Below are positions 33,928 through 43,236 of a stretch of 64,000 nucleotides of DNA, in pieces. This DNA is from Effrenium voratum (lineage: Eukaryota; Sar; Dinophyceae; Suessiales; Symbiodiniaceae). The stretch is from the NCBI GenBank assembly GCA_963377175.1, contig CAUJNA010003298.1, positions 355,001 through 419,000 on the forward strand, in the 5' to 3' direction. The notes below the pieces were generated by a model. The model worked only from the letters and a program-made list of their open reading frames with translations. It was not told the DNA's origin and did no database searches. Position 1 is the stretch's first letter; the number at the start of each line of letters is the position of its first letter. Both the position numbers and the translations under genes were made by a program.

Positions 33928-34821
33928 CTAGTCATGTGAAACTTACTCCCTGACGTGGATTGGCCAAATAAGTTCCCAGCTGTTGGGTCACCACTAAAAT
34001 GGTATTCCCCAAAAGGTGAAGTTTCCCATCGGCCACGGTTTTAATATAATGGTGTTTCCAAAACTATGGACTCCCCCCCAATTCATGTTCGCGTTCCTTG
34101 TCTCTCCCGTAACACCATCCCAAAAAGGGGGCCCCAAATTTTATAAGACACCTCCCATATTTGAACAGGTCGTTGGTTTCAGCCGACCTGCCAGCCTGAG
34201 GAGAGCGACTTGTGCGACCGGCGGCGGCCTTGTTTGGGGTTGTGTTCGTTCATGTTTGGCTAAGGCGAAGCGATCTTCTTGCTTTGGGCGCTAAATTGCA
34301 CATGCCTGTGTCCTCAAATAGGGGAAAAGTATTCTTTTGCATTTGTTCAGGTGTTTGCTTGGTTGAGCAGACATTTCGGGACATGCGCGGAAGTGCCACT
34401 CAGCCCTGTTGGAATCTTTTGCAGGTGTGTTGGTTTCCCGATTGGTTTCCTTGTGGTTGTTTGTTTTTGCTGCTGTAATTCCTCCACCCATGGATCAGCC
34501 ACCCCGCAAAACGGGAGCCTTTCAATTTTTCGGCCCTTTGGGCAAGTAAATTCAATACATCAAGCACTCACTGCCCTGGCCAGCCCACCTTTTGACCTTT
34601 TGGCCGCCGACTTGTTCGTTACGTTTGCAGGTTCCCAAAATTCGCTTAGATCTCGGGAAGCGAGAAGAGGTCTTCGCATGTTCCTTTCAAAGAACACCAC
34701 CCTTGCCATTTTTAAGACCGTCGGAGAAAATAAAGACACTTCGCACTAGGTGGTTCATCATTCATGGGGCATCAATGCCAGGATTTGGTTCAAGTCCGGC
34801 TCCAATCATCCGATTTTCCAG

Positions 34822-34927
34822 GTCCGGCATGGGCTGCGCAGGGCCAGGGGCCTTCACTGCCCAGATCTCAGTGCCCTTGGTTCCTCTTCGAATTGAACTC
34901 GACAACCACTGGGCTGCTGAGGCCCAG
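34822..34927 (+). CDS. Candidate exon, unknown protein
   Basis: A clean 106-nt exon: acceptor CGATTTTCCAG, donor GCCCAG then GTAGGTG. The favoured frame reads GMGCAGPGAFTAQISVPL then VPLRIELDNHWAAEAQ and ends in phase 0. Another frame is also open and would join in phase to 35045. Placed 1.6 kb upstream of the potassium-channel pore exon; relationship unknown. Confidence 0.55.
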
Positions 34928-34967
34928 GTAGGTGTGTCTTTCTCTTGAATGCGGCTCTTCTTTTTTT

Positions 34968-34985
34968 TGGGGGGGGGGGGGGGGT
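34968..34985 (+). repeat. Poly-G tract
   Basis: A run of about 15 G after TTTTTTTT. Confidence 0.9.
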
Positions 34986-35044
34986 GCTGTTTGATGTGTA
35001 AACCAATATAAACCAGCCCCCGCTTCTTTGTTTGCCGTGTGCAG

Positions 35045-35237
35045 GGTTGTCGAACAAATGACTCGCCACAAGTCGTCAGTGGAGGGCTTCCGGTCTAAGT
35101 CTCATCACATTCGTCCCGGCTATGGGCGATTGGAGGGTACACGACCTCATGCCCAGCAGATCCACTGCGATGGATTCACATGCTCAAGCGTCTCAACCTG
35201 GTTGTGGCAGGTCGCCCTCTCTGTGATACTAGCATAG
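35045..35237 (+). CDS. Candidate exon following 34822
   Basis: The acceptor is GCCGTGTGCAG. Two readings exist: a phase-0 continuation that stops after GCRTNDSPQVVSGGLPV, which would make this a terminal exon, or a longer frame (VVEQMTRHKSSVEGFRSK) to a TAG at 35235-35237. I cannot decide between them. Confidence 0.35.
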
Positions 35238-35599
35238 ATCATTCGCATGACTACTTTCTCACTTTCTAGCCTGAGTTTGATTGGTCCATCACAGAAAGTG
35301 GCAACCTGAAAACCCATGCTCCGCAATCAAGGCTTTGACTCAAAGGGACTCGTTGTTTGGACTCCGTGTCTCCAGCTCCAGAGCCAACTCCCCGGAAATC
35401 GAACTCCAACGGCAGGAAGCCATCTTGATCTCCCATTGAAGGTTGAGAGTTCTCGGTTTGTTGTTCGTTCTGTTCATTCCGAGTGCAGCAACACAATTGG
35501 CACCCTGAGCTGGGATCATCGGTTGAAGCCCACTGGATCCTTGTGGGTAGTTTGCGGGTAGTGCTTGTCCTGTTTAAAACGTGCCGGTTTCTTTTGCAG

Positions 35600-35699
35600 C
35601 CCGGGCTCTGCAAATCGGAGCCCAAGGGCGACTCACGGTGCTCGCTGGGGCCGCATTTCAAGCAAGGCCAAGGAGGTGGATCGATGACCAACAGAATCG
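35600..35699 (+). CDS. Candidate exon, unknown protein
   Basis: Very clean splice sites: GGTTTCTTTTGCAG before, and GAATCG then GTAAGATG after. The frame that fits the next exon reads PGLCKSEPKGDSRCSLGPH then FKQGQGGGSMTNRI, ending in phase 1; its last G plus GG of 35894 gives Gly. Another open frame (RALQIGAQGRLTVLAGAAFQ) is not excluded. Confidence 0.55.
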
Positions 35700-35893
35700 G
35701 TAAGATGCGCACTCAGTTTTGGTACGATGAGGATGGAAAGGTCTCGGAGATGCGGTTAGAAAGAAGGCATCACTGGGTACATGGGCTCCTCTTTTGTGCT
35801 TCTGGCTAGTTCCATACGTCCTCGTTCCGGGTAGTCAAAACACTTTGCTTTGAGTGCGATTTTTGAGTGATATCTTTTTGTGCGGTGGGGCAG

Positions 35894-36099
35894 GGGTGAT
35901 GCTAAGGGAAACAGCCCCCTTCAGGCCACTCAAGCCACAAGGAACGCCTGCAGTCCTTAGCATTTACCGGCTGGAAGCACGAGACGGTGCTTTTGGCAGG
36001 GGGTTTTGGGGACTGGCTGAGGGCAAGGATTGGCGACCACAAATCAACAAAAAGAATGGTCTAAAAGCTTCGGCAGATTCGGTTGGCGCCCCCGGGTGA
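35894..36099 (+). CDS. Candidate exon, phase-compatible with 35600
   Basis: The acceptor is GTGGGGCAG then GG. It reads VMLRETAPFRPLKPQGTPA then VLSIYRLEARDGAFG. The frame runs on to TGA at 36097-36099, but several GC or GT donors inside could end it earlier. It may be the end of a separate gene or an upstream exon of the channel. I see no membrane segment, so its link to the channel is unproven. Confidence 0.45.
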
Positions 36100-36445
36100 A
36101 CTCTTCGCATTCACAGCTTCACTCGCCAAGGGCGCAGGGCCAAAGATCGAAGCGCTGTGATAAGCCAAAGCTGCCTCGGAGGCCTACACTGCTACAAGGA
36201 ACCCCAAACCTCACCATTGTAGAACACTCGGGGATCGGACCCTTTCTTGGGCTCCATGTGAATTTGTACCCAGAAACTCCCGATTGTAGCGCCCTCAAAC
36301 AAGGCTTTGAGACCCCCAAACACCTCCGGGGTGTCCAATGGAGGGGTCTGGGTCTTCCATTGAAATCCCCAGGAGCCTCTGAGAGGAGTACAAATTGGTT
36401 CGTGTCAGTCAGATCCTCCCCTGTTGGACTCGCGTCTTGTGACAG

Positions 36446-36500
36446 CCGATCCGAGTCCATTCCTGCGGCCTTTTGGTGGTCGATCTCCACGCTCACCACG
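36446..36500 (+). CDS. Voltage-gated-type K+ channel, pore-helix exon
   Basis: It encodes RSESIPAAFWW then SISTLTT, the P-loop pore helix of Kv-family channels (typical pattern SIPxAFWWxxxTMTT). It ends in phase 0 at ACCACG and is followed by a GC donor (GCCGGG). The next exon supplies VGYGD and completes the potassium selectivity filter. The acceptor is CTTGTGACAG; the frame is open upstream, so the start could lie earlier. S1-S4 and a certain S5 were not found in the window. The product would be a plasma- or organelle-membrane K+ channel subunit. Confidence 0.85.
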
Positions 36501-36550
36501 GCCGGGTTCCCTGGATTTTAGAAGACTGGGTATTTGCCTGGAGGCGAAAG

Positions 36551-36651
36551 TACTTTTTGGTGGCACCCGTGTGTTTTGTGGTTTTGAAGCAAAGCCAGCA
36601 GGAAGCCACATCTATTGTTCTTCAGAGGGCACCCACAACAAGGACACCCAT
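36551..36651 (+). mobile_element. Family B miniature element inside a channel intron
   Basis: TACTTTTTGGTGGCACCC is followed by GGTTTTGAAGCAAAGCC and GGGCACCCACAACAAGGACACCC. It lies 50 bp inside the intron that splits the selectivity filter. Confidence 0.6.
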
Positions 36652-37899
36652 GACACCCCAAAAACACGCAAAGTCCACTTCGCACCTCCAGTTTTCTGCC
36701 TAGGCTTTGGGCATGCAAGTGGCTTGCAAGCGGTAAGCATCTTACACAGAGAGATATCCCTAAAAGCATAATATGGAGGGAAATACGAGCTCCATGTCCA
36801 AAGTCCTTACTCTGCATTTTGCCGTTTGGTTCGCTGGTATTTTTCGGAATCCAATCCCCGTTCCAAGTTTCAATTGATTCGTGGGGACGGAGCGACCAAT
36901 TTTTTGGGGGTGTAGTAGCCGGCAGCCCACAAAGGTCCCGCTTGCCACGGTGTCAGCGAATTGAGAGTTGGCCCGGGGCAAGGTCAGACCTGGGATGAGT
37001 TTTCCCCAGATAAGAAACTGGACATGTCCCTAAGGACTTAGAAGAGTTCCCAGGGTGACTCTTTTTGATCTTGACAACAACCCTACGGATAGAATATATG
37101 TATTACTGCATTCTGCGTCCTGGTCATTCGCCTGACACATTCCACAAATTGAGTCAATAATTGGGGGACGTGTTCAGGATTCTCTTAATGCCCCGCAAAG
37201 TTCCCGGTAGTTCCCGCGTTTTCTGGTTTTAGCAAGGCAACATGTTGGGGTGAGTTTCATCACCCCGCCAAAACGGTGGAGTGATGTTCAAACAGGAAGC
37301 TCGGATCTTTGTTTGAGTGTAGTTTGGACGTTTGGACCAGGCTGAAGGAAACATAGTGGAGGCTGGCTGTGCTGCATTACCCCCCAAGAGACGTTGGATA
37401 TTAAACCCTGTTTGCGGGTGGTTGGGGTAGTGGAAAGCAATCCCCTAATCTTAGAGGTGACCTTATTTGAATGGCATTTTAAAATAAACTAAAGGGCACC
37501 CTGTTGAGTGTCCACCTCCTTTCTTGGAAGAGACCCAAAAGATGCTCTCTTTTTGTTGAAGGGTTTTTCTTCGAACGTGCCATGGCGAACAACCCGCGTG
37601 TGTTGATTCTATCGTCGTCTGAGATTCTTTGCGTTGCTTTGGAACACATCTGAATGCCCCATCTCATTGGAAGCAAGCGACACATGGAATACACCACATA
37701 TGGAACAGCAGCGATCAAGTCAAGTATAGCAGACACTAATCCAGTCTGCGCTCACCTTTAAGCGAGCTCGGGCCCCATGATCAGGTCCTTCTGAACTCCT
37801 TTGAGGTTGTACTTAGTGCCCAACAATCAAATGAGCAACAGAGTACGTATTGAGCATACAAAAAGCAGCGGCTTCATGTTTGGTCAACCCAGAGCGCAG
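36652..37899. other. Remainder of channel intron
   Basis: The intron runs 36501-37899 (about 1.4 kb). No further exon or intact element was seen in this part. Confidence 0.6.
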
Positions 37900-37941
37900 G
37901 TCGGCTATGGCGACATGGTGCCCCAAAGTTCTTTGGGCAAG
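37900..37941 (+). CDS. Voltage-gated-type K+ channel, selectivity-filter exon
   Basis: A 42-nt exon in phase 0 at both ends encodes VGYGDMVPQSSLGK. VGYGD is the K+ filter; DMVP and LGK are the usual turn and linker before S6. The acceptor is GAGCGCAG then G and the donor is a GC (GGCAAG then GCCGTG). Joined to the pore helix it reads TLTTVGYGDMVP. The filter signature is unambiguous for a potassium channel. Confidence 0.9.
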
Positions 37942-38369
37942 GCCGTGGCCCCGCCCGCGGGGCTCGGGGCTCGCCTGAAACATGCGAGCATCTGCCCCCC
38001 CCCCCCATGTGTTGAGTCAACAAGGATTCCGCAGGAGGACATCTATTCCAGACTTGAGCGACCCTACCATCTACTTGAGCTGGGTTTAAAACCGGTTCCT
38101 TGAACTTAGAATCTAAGAAACATGTTCTAGCTTGCATGAACCATCACGCGTCTGCAGTATGTGTAGTATCTTCGAGCCTATGTCTTACTCGTTTCAGGTC
38201 GATGGTCAATGGTGTGATCGCATAACTTAGGCATTCCTATTGGTGAGCCCCAAAATGGGGTTTTGCTTTCCTTGTCGTTTTTTCGCAGTGTTTGTATCAT
38301 GGACGATGGTGATGCATTCTCACCAACCATGTTGGAGCGTTCCACCTTGAGTTCCAACCACGGAAATTG

Positions 38370-38402
38370 ATACCCCCCCCATACCCCCCCCCCCTCCCCC
38401 CC
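38370..38402 (+). repeat. Interrupted poly-C tract
   Basis: Three C runs of 7 to 9, separated by ATA or T. Confidence 0.9.
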
Positions 38403-39227
38403 AAAAAGAACAAAAACACAACGCCACTCGGCGATTGATCCCCTCCGGAGACATGAGGACACCCTTACCCTTCCAAGAATCCCTTCTAAGCACCCCTTCT
38501 GAGAAGCTTCATTCTCCGCAGGGTGTTTGGTTTGTCTCACCAACAACTTCTATGTATCCGAGGTCCATCCTGATCAAACGAATCCCATCTTATGACTTAT
38601 GGCCTATGGGCTTGCCATCCGATGGTCCGGCCTTCGCAACCTTTCCGGGCCTTGGAAGCTGAGATCGAAATCGATCGCTTCGAGCATCAAAGGGTCTTTC
38701 AGTGTATGGAAGGGTCGCAACCTCCATAGAAAACAACGACCCAAGCATTTCCCTTTGCGAGAAGGGCAAAACTATATGGGATTCCCCCACAATTGCCCGT
38801 TTGGGAGCCGGGGGCTGTTCCCCAATTCGTCAGGTGTGCCAAGGTCCAACGATGCCTTGGGGACATTAGGCATGGCCACCAACCATTTTGTGGTTTCCCT
38901 GCATCTTGGGGTTTCCCTCAGGGATGCCGTCTGAGGCATGGTCATCAACTTATTTTTTTTCGGGTTTCTCCGAACGGAACTGGGGGAACTGCAAAGAACA
39001 TGACTTGTTGTGACCATGGCACAGGTGATTCCTCAAGGGGTGTTCCCTAGTTGTGCTTGGCAGTACGCCCCCTTTCAGGTTGCTTGTTTCAAGAGAACTC
39101 ACTTCCCGCGCTTCTGGGAGAAATTGCTCCTTGGGAATACCATTTCAATGGTACACAACCAGTGTGGGTCTGTTTGAGGGTACACTCATTTTGGGGTTAA
39201 TTCAATGGAACACCAACAGGTAATTCA

Positions 39228-39412
39228 CCATTTTTGAGGGTCCCCTGAACGACATGCCCGTTGAGTTGTTTTGGTTTTTGACGCCAATCTCTTGGGAAGT
39301 GCGAAACGGAAACCCAACCAAAAAATCAGAAACACACTGGGTGTCCTTTTTGGGGACCCTCAAAAATTGGTTTTGATTTCCGGCTGGTTTTTGTTGAAAC
39401 CAACACCTTGCT
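39228..39412. mobile_element. Family B element(s), abutting or nested
   Basis: The left part has TTTTTGAGGGTCCCC and GGAAACCCAACC. The right part starts GGGTGTCCTTTTTGGGGACCC and runs to GGTTTTTGTTGAAACC. Two copies appear joined in the last 250 bp of the second channel intron. Confidence 0.5.
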
Positions 39413-39465
39413 AAGAATCCAAAGCAACACGCTCGGCGCGCTGGGCGCGGCTCATGGCGTCGGAG

Positions 39466-39519
39466 GTGATCGGAGCTCTGACGGCCGTCACGGGGCTCAT
39501 GGTGGTGGCCATTGGCATT
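39466..39519 (+). CDS. Voltage-gated-type K+ channel, S6 exon
   Basis: It reads VIGALTAVTGLMVVAIGI, which aligns without gaps to the S6 of Kv channels (GK-IVGSLCAIAGVLTIALP). The acceptor is GGCGTCGGAG then GTG (AG|G), phase 0, so LGK of the previous exon continues directly into VIG. A GC donor after ATTGGCATT is proposed as the end, but the frame stays open to 39600. The Pro-x-Pro bend of animal Kv channels is replaced by IGI, as in other channel classes. The C-terminal exon was not found. Confidence 0.75.
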
Positions 39520-39537
39520 GCGCTGGCGCGCCATTCG

Positions 39538-39690
39538 ACTCGAATCGAATCGAATCCGCGGATGGGGGTTAGGGGCTCATGGGTTCCATGGGGTTGCCTA
39601 TTATTGCATTAGGCTCCCTGGGGGTTCCCCAGGGGTTCCCTATTGTTTCATGGGGTTCCCTGAGGGATCTTAGGTTCCATGGGGTTCTAA
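39538..39690 (+). repeat. (TCGAA)n then GGGGTTCC-rich degenerate repeat
   Basis: TCGAATCGAATCGAATC is followed by six or more CATGGGGTTCCC-like units with irregular spacing. Confidence 0.7.
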
Positions 39691-39891
39691 ATATATGTCC
39701 ATTCGAAGGAGGGGTTGATGATCGATTTTTTTGGGCCATTTGGGGAGTTCATTTGTGGGGTGACGTGCTTTAAAGCACCACTGAGAGGGTCATTCCGAGG
39801 ATGTCACTTTAATTGGTCTGGTGTAGAGTGTAGGTTTGGTTTTGGGCTGCTTCAGTGAGTGCAGGGGCGGTTTGGAGAAAGCAGTTCCAAA

Positions 39892-39996
39892 TGGCTGTGG
39901 GTCAAAACCAATGGTACCATTTTGGGGTAGGTGCACCCCCTATTTTAGTGGGGATTGGGATGTTCTCTGGGGGTACGGGATGTTGACCACGTGGCC
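39892..39996 (+). mobile_element. Family A miniature inverted-repeat element
   Basis: GGCTGTGGGTCAAAACC starts it and TGTTGACCACGTGGCC ends it. The interior is nearly identical to 1324-1439 and 8576-8689, with a short deletion in the GCACC box. Confidence 0.85.
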
Positions 39997-40145
39997 AAAT
40001 CAACCATTGCCAAGGTCTTTGGACAGCCACAAACACACCAGCCCCGCAAGCAGCCACCAGAAGTCACTTTGGCAATTTGCGATTCGAGCTGAGGTTGCCC
40101 TTTTTAGCACTACCTCTCACCTTCTAATGTTTGGGCAAAGGCATG

Positions 40146-40212
40146 GGGGTGTCTTGTTTCGAGAGGGCCCTTCTTGTTCTTTTTTGGGATGGGTTCCGTC
40201 AAGAAAGACATA
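40146..40212. mobile_element. Short family B element, both ends present
   Basis: GGGTGTCTTGTTTCGAGAGG at one end and GTCAAGAAAGACATATG at the other. Only ~67 bp, an internally deleted form. Confidence 0.6.
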
Positions 40213-41580
40213 TGTCTGCCTACCAATTAAACGCCTAGCCAAAGTTTGGAACTTTATCCATCCCAACCGGTGCCCTAGGGGGGGGTTACTTCTAGGGGTA
40301 CCTGACTAGGGTCCGACACGTTGCGACTTGACTTGGCAGGATTTCCTTTTGGCTCCCTTTGGAGCTGGCTACCAAGCGCCTTTGTTTTTGGTTGTTAGCA
40401 CACCTTCTCCTGAGTCAACTTACCCCTAGCGGGGTACCTTTCCCATTCTTTCCTGGGATCCTTCTTTCTAAGAAACCTCCAGAGACCCAGAGAAAACAGC
40501 TGGTTTTTAACAAGAACGATGGTTGAAAAGAATGGGGAAACTTGGTGGCTCCCAGCCATCCCATTAGCTTTTCAGCCTTTTAGTGTTTAGTGGTAGTTTC
40601 CAGTTCACCCACCAAAGGTTAAACGTTTAGTGTGGGATCTGAGGGCAGCCCAGAATATTGAAGCTATCAGCATACATTGGATGGTCCGGCAGGTCTCCCT
40701 GAACTTCAAGCAGACCTTTCTTGAGGCGCTCGTGGAAACTTGGGTACAGCCGTCAGGGTTTCCTATAGTTGTGTGTCTTTTTTGTTTATACCAATTTTGT
40801 ATAGACATGAAGAGAACACCACAACTTGTTGGGTCCCCTGTCAACAGACACACCCATATTAGTTTCTCTGTTGAAGCATCACCTTTTTGGTTGCCAATTT
40901 AATGGGAGTTTCCTTTTGGTGATTTGTAAAGGGGTTCCAGAGAACCTTGATCAAAGTCCGGGTAGAGGAACTGTAGTAAGGAGAGCGCGAGGAGTTTCTG
41001 TCGGGGTGTTCTAGGAACTCATTCCGTATAGTTTGTGTCATTTGACCCTTGGGATGGTTCTGGGTAAACCGTGCCGCCAACTAGGACTTCCTGACGCGTG
41101 GCCGATTTCCGTGATACCAATAGAATTCCCTTGAAGTAATACCTAGTCATGGGGACGGCCCACTTTGGTATCACAGTGTCACAGAAAGGGTTATGTCCAA
41201 CGACCAGTTGGAGGTGTGTTTGAGCAGCGTTTAGACTTATCGTCAGAGGAACTAAGAAGCAAGGAAAAGAGAGGGACCCTTTTCGGGAAATACGTGGATG
41301 TAAGGGCACCCTCTTTCCGGTACCCAAGCAAGGACTGGGCAGGGCTGAGGGTACAAAATGCTCGGCAGCAGCCGTTGAGAGTGGGGATGAATCTGCCTGC
41401 CTTTTGGTTTCGTTGGTTTGCCCACGTGACTCTGCCTTTTCTGTTGCGAGACTCCGGGTTTTCTTGATCCTGGTCCACTGGTAGGGACTGGGTGCATGGC
41501 GCCGAAGCTTGGGGTGGCGAGGCGCTGGCGCTGGCGCCGAGCACCGTTGCTTCGCCGCCCGGCGATGACGCGCGGTGCCA
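40213..41580. other. No supported exon
   Basis: It holds a family B copy at 40768-40857. The long minus-strand open frames at 41019-41696 and 41191-42072 (up to 293 codons) overlap the plus-strand exon at 41581 and are probably its antisense shadow plus chance. Confidence 0.4.
40768..40857. mobile_element. Family B miniature element, both ends present
   Basis: GTTGTGTGTCTTTTTTG pairs with CAACAGACACACCCATA. GGGTCCCC lies just inside the right end. Confidence 0.65.
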
Positions 41581-41752
41581 ATGTTCGACATGGATGTCCT
41601 GAAGGAACGGCTGGACTTGAAGGAGCTGAAAGAGTGCACCGAGGCTGTGAAGGTCCAAGAGCAGAAGAGGCGTAGGCTTCGCAAGAAGGCTGGCAACCTG
41701 TCTGATGCAGACCTGGTGTGGCTTCTGAAACAGAAGCAGAGGCGGATGCAAG
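41581..41752 (+). CDS. Coiled-coil-like exon, unknown protein
   Basis: It reads MFDMDVLKERLDLKELKECT, then EAVKVQEQKRRRLRKKAG, then NLSDADLVWLLKQKQRRMQ, ending in phase 1 at a GC donor (GATGCAAG then GC). It is highly charged with heptad-like spacing of Leu/Val, consistent with a coiled coil. An in-frame stop at 41566 limits the 5' end, so either ATG 41581 is a start, or the exon begins at the AG|G acceptor at 41604/41605. It lies 2 kb after the channel S6 exon; membership is unknown. Confidence 0.6.
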
Positions 41753-42800
41753 GCGTGGCTACTTTCTACTTGGGCCGTTCTGACCGTGACATAGCTAGAC
41801 CGAATCGCATAATGGCGTTCGGGCTGCCAGATTATCGACTGGGGTGAGTCCGGTTGACCAAACGTCAACAACTTGGATGTTATATCTTGCCCCCAAATGA
41901 GGAAACAGCAAAATGGGGGGAGGGGGTCCTTGAAAGCAACACAATCATGTGGTGGGTTTGCTTTGCTTTGTCGACCCATCATTGCGGCCTGCCGTTGGAG
42001 CTTGTCAACTTGAAGGATCTTCCAAGTAGCTATGCAGATGATCTGGGATGGTCTGAAAGTGCTGCAGGGCATGCAGCAAAGTGAACTTGCAGACGAGCAC
42101 TTTGGATTATCTTACCTTACAGAAGCACCATAGATTGGCGCATTGCGCAGTTCGGGCTTCAACAGTATTGCTTGTGTTCAAGCTAGATAGATTATTGCCC
42201 GTTGACAAAATTGCCAAATCGTTTTGGTATGTTCAACGCGCAACGCATGCATCTTTGCATGGGCCCTCCTGTCCATCGGGACCAGACTTCGGGCACCGCT
42301 CATCTCTTGGCACCAGGGTCAAACTCTGCAGGGCTTCCAGTTTCGGGCCTCACTCAGGTTTTCCATTGGCTGGAGACTTCACCCAAGCATGTCTCGGCCT
42401 TTTCTCTGCAGTTCCATGTGATTTGCTGGTTGTTTAACGCACTTTGATCCCCGAAAAGCCCACTTGGAGGTGTTCTGGGAGCTAGTTGGTCTGACTGACC
42501 ACATGTGGGAGAATCCCGAGGACTTTGGGGAGCCTTCATAACGAAGGGGAGTGTTTTTCCTTTTTGGTTTCGGTCGGGTTTCAAAGGGAAAGCTTCAGGC
42601 CCCGCCTCAAGCTACCCGCGCTTAGGTGCAACGCGCCTTTTCAAAGAAACGCCATGCACAGTTTGGGGTGAGTACGGAATCGTTGCCCCGGACTCGTCCA
42701 AGTGGTACGGCGTCACTCGTGGCAAAGCTGTTGAAAGGGTTCCAAGCGTCTGGCAATGCCAGGGCAGCCGTGTTGCCCTGCTGGGCCCCTTGATTTGCCT

Positions 42801-42911
42801 AACCATGGTTGTTAGGAAGCATGTTACATGTTTGCTTATTGTGATCTAGTAAATCCCCACTTAACTGCTAAAATTCGAATTTTTGCTCCCCTTCCAGCGT
42901 CAACCAAGTCA
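42801..42911 (+). repeat. Family F dispersed repeat, copy 2
   Basis: Matches 8884-8998. It ends with CTCCCCTTCCAGCGTCAACC, 26 bp before the acceptor of the exon at 42937, and could supply an acceptor of its own (TTCCAG). Confidence 0.6.
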
Positions 42912-42936
42912 CAAGCAACACGCTGGCTTCTTGCAG

Positions 42937-43056
42937 TCCTGACATCTGCCAGGAGAAAGCCAAGCTGGAGATCTACAAGCACCAACGCAGCCGGCCCGCG
43001 CCTTACGAGATCCGTTTCACGGGAGCGCCGGGCTCCGAATGGATCTACCTAGCTAT
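42937..43056 (+). CDS. Candidate exon, unknown protein
   Basis: The acceptor is GCTTCTTGCAG. The frame reads PDICQEKAKLEIYKHQRSR then PAPYEIRFTGAPGSEWIYLA, ending at a GT donor near 43057. It is one of the most protein-like segments of the window. The frame is also open upstream through VNQVTSNTLASC, which overlaps the family F repeat. No family recognised. Confidence 0.6.
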
Positions 43057-43146
43057 GTCATGGATTCGATCTTACCGATGCGGGGGATACACCAGTTCAC
43101 TGTGATTTCGGACACTTGCTTGGGGATCCATGTGGGGGGAGTCGTT

Positions 43147-43236
43147 TTCGAGGTACCGTTTTCTTTGCGGTTTTAGCGGGCAACCAGAAGGAAAACCACC
43201 GTTTTTGGGGATGCTCTTCAAAAAAGACACACCCAT
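43147..43236 (+). mobile_element. Family B miniature element
   Basis: GAGGTACCG...GGTTTTAGCGGGCAACC is followed by TTTTTGGGGATGCTC and CAAAAAAGACACACCC, an intact right end. It starts about 90 bp inside the intron after the exon at 42937. Confidence 0.7.

Larger units (their letters stand above)
37942..39465. other. Channel intron with repeats
   Basis: About 1.5 kb with GC donor and AG|G acceptor. It contains a poly-C stretch (38370-38402) and family B sequence at 39228-39412. No other exon was recognised. Confidence 0.55.

Noticed and set aside
41191..42072. 293-codon minus-strand frame
   Set aside because: It overlaps the coding-like plus exon at 41581-41752 in antisense and has no splice support.
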